Below, piece after piece: positions 15,246 to 20,696 of a stretch of 20,696 nt of DNA (its first letter is position 1; each line of letters starts with the position of its first letter). The translations under genes and the position numbers were made by a program. This stretch comes from Gammaproteobacteria bacterium (GTDB lineage: Bacteria; Pseudomonadota; Gammaproteobacteria; Arenicellales; JAOTYS01). The notes below the pieces were generated by a model. That model was given only the letters and a program-made list of their open reading frames with translations, was not told where the DNA came from and made no database searches. The stretch is taken from assembly GCA_029861795.1 (NCBI GenBank), contig JAOTYS010000029.1:1-20696 (forward strand). The letters are read 5' to 3'.

Positions 15246-16269
15246 CTGCAGGTGTGGGATAGTCGTTAGCGATCACCCCGACACAGTCCCCACGCTTTAT
15301 TAAGCCGGGCGTGTAGCGACAGACTAAGGTGCCTGAACGCTCTGCCTTGTATTCCACGTGTTCGCGCTCAGGTGTTTCAAAGAAATGAACACGCCCAATG
15401 GGAGTACCTATGGAAACCTCTGCCCCGAGGTCCACAAGATTCTCATAGATGCCGGTTTCATCGGAGACGACAAAAGAGTTGCCCTCGGGAGTGTGCATCA
15501 CCCGAGTGGGTGTTAAGCCCAATTCCTCGCGAGTGATCAACGGCTCATTCAAAACTCCGAAATGAGATAGCATATTGTGAATGCCGCGATCGGCAGTAGC
15601 CACTGTCTCGGTGGTAACGGTTCCGCCACCACCGAGTTCGGCAGAGATAAACACCTTGCCCATCTCTTCCACAGCGGTGTCCAACATGCCATCGCTATCG
15701 AGCTCTACCAGAACCAGGCCCAGCGGGGCCCCAAAGACTCTCATCGCAGCCAACGTTCGCTCCATCATCGCGCGATCCTCTAGTTCATGAATCACAGCGC
15801 AAGGCACCAATGTCATGCTCTTGCCTCCGGCGTGAATGTCCACTACCACATCTGCCAACGGCAAGACTTCGGTGTACACATAATGCGCAATCATGGACGT
15901 CACAGTGCCCTCGCGCCGACCAGGAAACACCCGATTCATGTTCAGCCCATCAATGGGTGACAAACGTGTCCCAGCTTGTACGGCAGGAAAATTGAGCGCC
16001 GGAATGACAATTACACGCCCGTTGATTCGTGAGGGCTCCAACCTACGTACAAGTTTAAGCAAACCGATTGGCCCCTCATACTCGTCACCATGATTGCCTC
16101 CGGTGAATAGTATGGTTGGACCGTTACCGTTCTTGATAACGATCATCGGCATTCGTATTGATCCCCACGCCGAATCATTGCGCGAGTATGGGATATTCAA
16201 AAAACCAAACTGCTTTCCATCAGCATCGAGATCAATATCCGAGATAATGCGGGATGGTTTCGAACTCAT
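15238..16269 (-). CDS. eutE: N-alpha-acetyl-L-2,4-diaminobutyrate deacetylase, EutE/DoeB-like
   Basis: This 343-residue protein of the succinylglutamate desuccinylase/aspartoacylase family (PF04952) has zinc ligands GGNHGDE (His60, Glu63) and DIHAGG (His146), the substrate-binding NMNRVFPG (110-117) and the catalytic Glu211 in SAELGGGG. DoeB/EutE removes the acetyl group from the ring-opened product of ectoine (or its hydroxylated form), giving diaminobutyrate and acetate in the cytosol. It normally works as a complex with the ectoine hydrolase DoeA/EutD, an M24-type enzyme, and that gene is not present in the window. It is first in the eutE-eutB-eutC operon. Its ATG at 16269 has only a weak ribosome-binding site (CGGA, about ten bases upstream). 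Confidence 0.85.
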   Translation of the reverse strand: MSSKPSRIISDIDLDADGKQFGFLNIPYSRNDSAWGSIRMPMIVIKNGNGPTILFTGGNHGDEYEGPIGLLKLVRRLEPSRINGRVIVIPALNFPAVQAGTRLSPIDGLNMNRVFPGRREGTVTSMIAHYVYTEVLPLADVVVDIHAGGKSMTLVPCAVIHELEDRAMMERTLAAMRVFGAPLGLVLVELDSDGMLDTAVEEMGKVFISAELGGGGTVTTETVATADRGIHNMLSHFGVLNEPLITREELGLTPTRVMHTPEGNSFVVSDETGIYENLVDLGAEVSIGTPIGRVHFFETPEREHVEYKAERSGTLVCRYTPGLIKRGDCVGVIANDYPTPADG

Positions 16270-16609
16270 GGGCTTTGTTCCGTAATTAGATCATGCAGAA
16301 GATTGGAGTGGGGTCTGTAGTGTCATTGATTTATCGCGCAATGGCAATCGACACATTACGATCGATTTCGCGGCACACCACTTACGATGACTTGAGATCT
16401 CACGGCGTAGCGCTGTACATGCATCAACGAACACGCGATATCCTTGCTTGATATCGTGACGCCGTGACCGAGCAAAGCAGCGCACATGACGGACAGGGCC
16501 GGCGCTACGGCAGACCGAGTCCAAGAATTGAAGTTTGATCCTTGACACCACACCGCAACGACGATATTTAGATACCAACCCTTAAACGCACATGCGTCAG
16601 GAGCACAAT
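16270..16609. other. Divergent intergenic region between eutE and the PF06684 gene
   Basis: These 340 bases hold no credible coding sequence; minus-strand open frames here lack family features. The middle contains two sets of perfect inverted repeats (16401-16466). The region must hold the eut operon promoter (minus) and the promoter of the PF06684 gene (plus). I could not place hexamers with confidence. Confidence 0.6.
16401..16466. promoter_or_regulatory. Nested perfect inverted repeats, candidate operator or structured leader
   Basis: Outer arms CACGGCGT (16401-16408) and ACGCCGTG (16459-16466) enclose inner arms CGATATC (16436-16442) and GATATCG (16450-16456), the latter separated by 7 bases. 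Both pairs are perfect. The block sits almost exactly midway between the two divergent start codons, about 130-140 bases from each, which favours a shared regulator-binding site over a leader RNA. Confidence 0.5.
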
Positions 16610-17194
16610 ATGGCTGTAAAGATTCGTAAGCTTGTCAAATACATTGACGAGACACGCATCGAAGGCGGTCGACCTGCCGATCGTCCTCTAGAACTAATGG
16701 CAGTGGCCGCCGTTATTCCGAATCCGTGGGCCGGTCAAGAGTTTGTGGAAAATCTCAGGCCGCAAATTCTGTCGGTGGCACCAGCACTCGCTGACGTCAT
16801 GGTGCCCGAATTAGTGAAGCTTGCCGGCTCCGGCGACCGTGTAGAAGCCTATGGCAAGGCGGCGGTGGTTGGTATGCATGGAGAAGTTGAACACGCTTCT
16901 GCAATGATTCACACCTTGAGGTTTGGTAATAAGTTTCGTGAAGCGGTAGCAGGCACCAGTTTCTTGAGCTTCACCAACAAAAGAGGGAGTCCCGGATGTA
17001 CCATCTCAATCCCGATGGTACACAAGACCGATGACGGTCTACGATCACATTTCTTGACTCTCGAGTTCACCGTAAGTGACGCACCCGGAGCGGATGAGAT
17101 TCTTGTAGCGATCGGCGCAGCCACTGGCGGACGCATGCATCCACGGATCGGCGATCGCTACCAAGACATGCAAGAGATGAACAACGAGGGATGA
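16610..17194 (+). CDS. PF06684 'amino acid synthesis' (DUF1185) family protein
   Basis: This is a 194-residue protein. The stretches LELMAVAAVIPNPWAG near the N-terminus, VEAYGKAAVVGMHGEVEHASAMIH in the middle and GGRMHPRIGDRYQDMQ at the C-terminus are characteristic of the DUF1185/PF06684 family. The family has solved structures but, as far as I know, no settled reaction. It is common next to amino-acid and amide catabolic genes. The ATG at 16610 has AGGAG six bases upstream; an earlier ATG at 16592 would place that site inside the gene. It is divergent from eutEBC, so it may share control and take part in the same catabolism (inference). A possible terminator follows at 17215-17242. Confidence 0.85.
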   Translation: MAVKIRKLVKYIDETRIEGGRPADRPLELMAVAAVIPNPWAGQEFVENLRPQILSVAPALADVMVPELVKLAGSGDRVEAYGKAAVVGMHGEVEHASAMIHTLRFGNKFREAVAGTSFLSFTNKRGSPGCTISIPMVHKTDDGLRSHFLTLEFTVSDAPGADEILVAIGAATGGRMHPRIGDRYQDMQEMNNEG

Positions 17195-17214
17195 ACTGCC
17201 ACCGTAATACATCT

Positions 17215-17242
17215 CTGTCCGATCCAAACTGGAGACAGTTTT
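17215..17242 (+). terminator. Possible intrinsic terminator
   Basis: CTGTC (17215-17219) pairs with GACAG (17234-17238), followed directly by TTTTA. The stem is short with a large loop. It lies between the PF06684 gene and the TIR-like gene and would separate their transcription. Confidence 0.35.
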
Positions 17243-17273
17243 ACCGTTCGAGCTGACAGCATCGAGTAATAAT

Positions 17274-17834
17274 ATGGATAAACCATCGCCGCGAATCTTT
17301 GCCTGCAGTAGCCGCAAAGATGGGCCCAAGGTCGAGCCCATTGTCAAGTTGTTGAGGACGACCAAGGTGAACGTAACCTTGCGCTCACCTGCCGGGTCGT
17401 GGCGCGTCCGCGTGATGACATCCATCGATGATGGTGATGTCTTCGTGCTTTTTTGGGATAGATCAGCGGCTAGGAGTGACGAAGTACGAAGACAATATGA
17501 AAGAGGACTAGGACTCAACAAAGAAGTAGTGCCGGTTTGTCTCGACGACACTCCACTTCCAGACGAACTTGTAGGATTTCAGGAGATCGAATTTCCTGAT
17601 GTTCCGCTTAGTATGGAGCCTCCCGATCAAGAGCAAATATATGCAGCAGCCATTCTACAGCGTGTTTTTCAACTTCATTTCTCTAATAAGCTCTATCTTA
17701 AAATGGACTCTTGGTTGAGCATTGGAGGCGGCTACCGGGACCAAGATTTACAGAATCGGGACTCGCTAATCACTTTACAGAGCGAGCGTGAAAGTGGATT
17801 TTCGATTCAGAGTTCCAAGGACTTTTTAAGATAA
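17274..17834 (+). CDS. TIR-like domain protein with altered catalytic position
   Basis: This is a 186-residue protein. Residues 7-107 follow the TIR/TIR_2 pattern. Strand A is RIFACSSRKDG and a BB-loop-like segment is SPAGSW. The next strand/helix is VMTSIDDGDVFVLFWDRSAARSDEVRRQYERGLG, and the last strand, VVPVCLDDTPLPDEL, comes before FQEIEF. In NAD-cleaving TIRs the helix reads WVxxE; here it is VRRQ, so the catalytic Glu position is Gln74. That suggests a non-hydrolytic binding or adaptor role, unless another residue substitutes. Residues 130-186 match nothing I recognise, and no membrane segment or effector domain is seen. The start ATG has only a weak GAG upstream. It stands alone between metabolic genes; a REPIN-like element follows. 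Lower similarity to surrounding gene style hints at acquisition, but this is weak. Confidence 0.65.
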   Translation: MDKPSPRIFACSSRKDGPKVEPIVKLLRTTKVNVTLRSPAGSWRVRVMTSIDDGDVFVLFWDRSAARSDEVRRQYERGLGLNKEVVPVCLDDTPLPDELVGFQEIEFPDVPLSMEPPDQEQIYAAAILQRVFQLHFSNKLYLKMDSWLSIGGGYRDQDLQNRDSLITLQSERESGFSIQSSKDFLR

Positions 17835-18049
17835 TCATTAAACTTGCTAGTGGCTCGACGTTGATAGAAACGAGCTTGCTCATGAAACGGCATCCTGTTG
17901 CGACGATACCTAAAATAGAAATGTAGGTTCGCCTTCACAGAACAATCTTCTGTGCGCCTAAAGACGCACCTACCAGAGGCATCACTAGGCTTCAATAACT
18001 TTGTCGGCGCATTAATTCACAAATAGTTCACACCACTTATCGATCGGCG
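17835..18049. other. Intergenic region between the TIR-like gene and apt
   Basis: These 215 bases contain no credible gene. They carry the REPIN-like element at 17923-17973. The 3' ends of the TIR-like gene (plus) and apt (minus) face each other here, so terminators are expected. Confidence 0.5.
17923..17973. repeat. REPIN-like imperfect palindrome with inverted GTAG heads
   Basis: GTAGGT at 17923-17928 and ACCTAC at 17968-17973 are inverted ends. Inside are a hairpin CACAGAA-CAATC-TTCTGTG (17936-17954) and, read on the minus strand just after GTAG, a second hairpin GTGCGTC-TTTA-GGCGCAC. A GTAG tetranucleotide followed by a stem-loop, twice in inverted orientation, is the layout of REP doublets (REPINs) in gammaproteobacteria. 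Only one copy is in the window, so genome-wide repetition is not shown. Confidence 0.5.
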
Positions 18050-18577
18050 TTATGTCCCCTCGAACTCCATCAAACAGGTGACTGTCTTACCCGTTTCGGT
18101 CAACCAACGCTCACCACCCAGGTTAGGCAGATTGATCACAACGCTGACACCGATCACACTCGCACCCGCACGCTCTAACAGCTGGATCGCAGCATGGGCG
18201 GTCCCGCCGGTCGCTATTAGGTCATCCACCAGTAGGACTTGTTCCCCCTTAGACACCATGTCCGTGTGTATCTCTACTCGATCGGTGCCGTACTCCAGCT
18301 CATAGTCCTGACCGATCGTCTCCCACGGGAGCTTGCCCTTCTTGCGAACGGGAACAAACCCAACCGAGAGTTGATGAGCAATGGCACCTCCCAATATGAA
18401 CCCTCGCGCCTCTATTCCCGCCACCTTGTCGATTCTCAAGTCCGCATAGGGTTGCACCATTTCGTCGACGGTCTTGCGGAACCCACGTGCGTCCTTCATC
18501 AGGGTAGTAATGTCCCGAAAGATGACACCAGGTTGCGGATAATCCGGAATAGAACGAACGAGATCCTTAAGCTCCAT
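18050..18577 (-). CDS. apt: Adenine phosphoribosyltransferase
   Basis: This 175-residue protein shows [16 protein letters not shown] near the N-terminus, [29 protein letters not shown], and the PRPP-binding loop [17 protein letters not shown], all standard for Apt. It converts adenine and phosphoribosyl pyrophosphate to AMP in purine salvage, in the cytosol. In-frame GTG and TTG codons stand just before the ATG at 18577; GGTGAG five bases upstream of the ATG supports this start. The gene is downstream of opgH in the same direction but about 165 bases away, with a hairpin between, so it is probably a separate transcription unit. The [17 protein letters not shown] version is frequent in alphaproteobacteria. 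Confidence 0.96.
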   Translation of the reverse strand: MELKDLVRSIPDYPQPGVIFRDITTLMKDARGFRKTVDEMVQPYADLRIDKVAGIEARGFILGGAIAHQLSVGFVPVRKKGKLPWETIGQDYELEYGTDRVEIHTDMVSKGEQVLLVDDLIATGGTAHAAIQLLERAGASVIGVSVVINLPNLGGERWLTETGKTVTCLMEFEGT

Positions 18578-18707
18578 CAACACTCACCACGCTTGTGACA
18601 AGGAGGATGCAACACAGAACGCACCTACCGCATTGTACTCTAGGGAGTATCTATTGTGAGGTTTTATTCGCGCGAGCAATGATACTCGAGGGCGCGGCAC
18701 TTAAAGT

Positions 18708-18720
18708 CGCCTAAAAGGCG
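18708..18720 (-). terminator. Small hairpin after opgH
   Basis: CGCCT-AAA-AGGCG on the plus strand, 25 bases downstream of the opgH stop codon. On the minus strand it is followed by ACTTTAAG, not a clean T-run, so it is a weak terminator candidate separating opgGH from apt. Confidence 0.35.
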
Positions 18721-18744
18721 TTTACCATGCATGCGGGAATGCCA

Positions 18745-20583
18745 TCAAGCAGGCGCATCGACCGCCATACCTACATCACGCCTCGTATCATCGATATTTT
18801 CTAATGCACTCGATTGGGTCAATGCCTCGAGTTCATCCGGCACTTGTCTCTCTTCGGGAATAGCAAAAATGCCCATTCTTAGCAACTTCTGCCCAACATC
18901 AGAGCTTGCGACAACGACAGCAATCGGTGTCGACAGTAACAGCCCAAATAAAAGCGGCGAGAACCACCACACTAATGCGGGCGTCACGGTCATTACGATG
19001 ACACCAATAAGCGCCCCCAGAACGAACTGCCACCTAAGGCGCGAGAACACGTCCAGAAATGCAATAGTGCGATTTACTCTCGCTTGAGACCTCCACTCCA
19101 CCGATCGTCCGGACAGAATAGAGGTAACAAACATCAAATGGAAAACCATCATCGCAGGTGCCAACAGCGCGGAAAATAGGATGTCAACAATCGTACTGAG
19201 CAGAACTCTGGCAGAACCGCCAAAGGCCCGCCGCCGATCTCGTTTTAACAACGCCAACACCATGCCCAATATCTTAGGCGCCAGCAACATCAATATGGTG
19301 ATCACAAACAACAGAATCGCTTCGCTCGATTTGATGATGGGCCACATCGGAAACAGGCTAAAGTCTGCCCCGAAGTACAACGGGGTAATCGAGCTTTGGT
19401 GCACCAATCGAATCAACCCGAACATCAACAGTAACACCCAGATGGGTGACGCGAGGTAGGCGAGCACACCGATGACAAAGTGTATCCGGCTGATCGGATG
19501 CAATCCCTTGGCAAACAAAAGTCGAAGATGTTGTAGGTTGCCCTGACACCAGCGCCGATCTCGAATAACATGATCAAGCACGTTGGTAGGTGTCTCTTCG
19601 TAGCTGCCGCTAGCGTCTGGAAGATGCCAAACCTCCCAGCCGGCGCGTCTCATGAATGCGGCCTCGACAAAATCGTGACTCAGTATCGCCCCACCGAATG
19701 GCGGTCTTCCTGACAGAATCGGTAGCTGACAATGTCGCATGAAAGGTCTGATCCGGATAATGGCGTTGTGTCCGAAATAATTCCCGGCATCCAGTTGCCA
19801 ATAGCTCTGGCCGGTCGTCAACATTTCAGAGCAAAGCCTACAGCCGAACTGAATCAAACGTGCAAACGCCGTGATGTGATTGACCGGCGTGGGCACTGTT
19901 TGAATGATCCCCGCATTGGGATTGGCCTGCATCAGCCGAGCGAGCCGCACCAAAGTGTCACCTGACATCACACTGTCCGCGTCCAACATGACCATGAAAT
20001 CGAAACACCGTCCCCACTGCTCACAAAACTCCGCGATGTTGCCGACTTTTCGACCGGTATTATGACGTCGTCTACGATAGCTCAACAGGTGACGGGCGCC
20101 AAGTCGTGCCCGCAACTCCTGCCAGCGTCGATGCTCATCTGCGGCTAACTCAAGATCATCAGAGTCGCTCAGAACAAAAAAACTAAACGCGTGAGCTTCT
20201 CTCGTTCCCTGCAAGGACTTAATAGAGTTCTCAAGACCTGTGAACACGCGTTCGGGGTCCTCGTTATAGATCGGCATCACCACGGCAATGCGCGCGGTGA
20301 GTGGTAACGAGTAATCCACCGATAGTGGCGCCGCAAAGGCAATGGGGTCTTTTGCGATCAGTCGGATCGCAAACCCAAAAACGCTCAACCAAAAAGACCA
20401 GCAAATCCAAACGAAACAGGGCACAAACAGGAACAGAATAATTAGCTCTACCGCGTTCATTCCGTCGATGTTCAGTATGTCGAACATCGCATATGCACCG
20501 GCAATCACACTTAGCATCACGGGAATGCCAAAAGAAAGGCGTCTCACAAATGGTCTTGGCCTCACCGGAGTTCTAGTGTCCAT
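18745..20583 (-). CDS. opgH: Glucans biosynthesis glucosyltransferase H (osmoregulated periplasmic glucans)
   Basis: This 612-residue GT2-family inner-membrane protein has two N-terminal membrane helices (PVMLSVIAGAYAMFDIL and ELIILFLFVPCFVWICWSF). The cytosolic catalytic domain follows, with VVMPIYNEDPERVF, FFVLSDSDD, the metal-binding MLDADSVMSG, the SHDFVEAAFMRRAGWEVW acceptor motif and DRRWCQGNL (the QxxRW-type motif); several C-terminal helices end the protein. OpgH polymerises glucose from UDP-glucose into the backbone of periplasmic glucans and passes it across the membrane. The ATG at 20583 has GAGGT upstream; a GTG at 20622 overlapping the opgG stop would add 13 residues and allow translational coupling. 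The length is shorter than the roughly 850-residue enterobacterial form, resembling compact versions. It follows opgG directly. Confidence 0.93.
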   Translation of the reverse strand: MDTRTPVRPRPFVRRLSFGIPVMLSVIAGAYAMFDILNIDGMNAVELIILFLFVPCFVWICWSFWLSVFGFAIRLIAKDPIAFAAPLSVDYSLPLTARIAVVMPIYNEDPERVFTGLENSIKSLQGTREAHAFSFFVLSDSDDLELAADEHRRWQELRARLGARHLLSYRRRRHNTGRKVGNIAEFCEQWGRCFDFMVMLDADSVMSGDTLVRLARLMQANPNAGIIQTVPTPVNHITAFARLIQFGCRLCSEMLTTGQSYWQLDAGNYFGHNAIIRIRPFMRHCQLPILSGRPPFGGAILSHDFVEAAFMRRAGWEVWHLPDASGSYEETPTNVLDHVIRDRRWCQGNLQHLRLLFAKGLHPISRIHFVIGVLAYLASPIWVLLLMFGLIRLVHQSSITPLYFGADFSLFPMWPIIKSSEAILLFVITILMLLAPKILGMVLALLKRDRRRAFGGSARVLLSTIVDILFSALLAPAMMVFHLMFVTSILSGRSVEWRSQARVNRTIAFLDVFSRLRWQFVLGALIGVIVMTVTPALVWWFSPLLFGLLLSTPIAVVVASSDVGQKLLRMGIFAIPEERQVPDELEALTQSSALENIDDTRRDVGMAVDAPA

Positions 20584-20614
20584 CAAACTACTGACCTCTG
20601 CGGTCGCAACATGC

Positions 20615-20696
20615 CTATGCACTCCATAGATAAGTCCACGTCTCTGTTAAAGCGTGACCGCGAATTCTCAAAAAACAACGCAGGTCGGCTCCCCTC
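20615..20696 (-). CDS. opgG: Glucans biosynthesis protein G, C-terminal 27 residues (cut by window edge)
   Basis: The minus-strand frame entering from the right edge reads DLRCFLRIRGHALTETWTYL, then WSA and a TAG stop at 20615-20617. The LRCFLR...LTETWTY pattern is the usual end of the periplasmic OpgG/MdoG protein, and its place directly upstream of opgH on the same strand supports this. OpgG is secreted and shapes or branches the glucan made by OpgH. The fragment is too short to say more. The stop codon overlaps the possible GTG start of opgH (GTGCATAG), a layout typical of coupled genes. Confidence 0.75.
   Translation of the reverse strand, partial: RGADLRCFLRIRGHALTETWTYLWSA

Noticed and set aside
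17045..17551. 168-residue minus-strand open frame across the PF06684 and TIR-like genes
   Set aside because: It overlaps two better supported genes on the other strand, has low-complexity Ser/Leu composition and no ribosome-binding site of note.
17807..17995. 62-residue minus-strand open frame near the REPIN-like element
   Set aside because: It is short, basic, overlaps the palindrome and the end of the TIR-like gene, and has no family features.

Overview
The window looks like a chromosomal segment of a free-living, probably marine or saline-habitat member of the Pseudomonadota. Gammaproteobacteria is my best guess from the style of EtfB, OpgG/OpgH and the acyl-CoA ligase, but the Apt and the helix-hairpin-helix protein look equally alphaproteobacterial, so the class is uncertain. 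Genes are dense and on both strands. I see no rRNA, tRNA, CRISPR array, phage or transposase gene.

Layout. Positions 1-1107 (minus) hold etfB and the start of etfA, the electron-transfer flavoprotein. From 1465 a corrinoid-type MttB-family methyltransferase runs toward a convergent hydantoinase/oxoprolinase-family ATPase (3039-5081), with a hairpin between their stop codons. The ATPase is divergent from a class III aminotransferase (5443-6813). The gap between those two carries a 51-bp tandem repeat, and each of its two good copies contains the same perfect palindrome, so it looks like an operator array. Next come mscL, a small membrane-anchored helix-hairpin-helix protein, and a convergent secreted phospholipase A2-like gene that is split by a frameshift at a run of ten A. 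A DmdB/AlkK-like acyl-CoA ligase (minus) is divergent from a metallo-beta-lactamase-fold hydrolase (plus), which meets a GGDEF-EAL protein tail to tail.

Positions 13266-16269 (minus) are a three-gene operon matching eutE-eutB-eutC of ectoine/hydroxyectoine catabolism: a deacetylase, a PLP dehydratase and an ornithine-cyclodeaminase-like reductase. The ectoine hydrolase (EutD/DoeA) is not in the window. Divergent from it is a PF06684 'amino acid synthesis' family gene, across a 340-bp gap holding large inverted repeats. A lone TIR-like gene (17274-17834), whose catalytic glutamate position is glutamine, follows, and then a REPIN-like element. The right end carries apt and opgGH. Only the last 27 residues of OpgG are present.

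How the parts may fit together (inference): several loci concern osmolytes or osmotic stress, namely the MttB-type enzyme (known relatives demethylate betaines), ectoine breakdown, MscL and osmoregulated periplasmic glucan synthesis. The aminotransferase could act on diaminobutyrate from the ectoine route, and ETF could accept electrons from acyl-CoA or methylamine oxidation. None of these links is shown by the sequence alone. The least explained items are the palindromic repeat array, the frameshifted phospholipase, the TIR-like orphan and the structured gap upstream of eutE.
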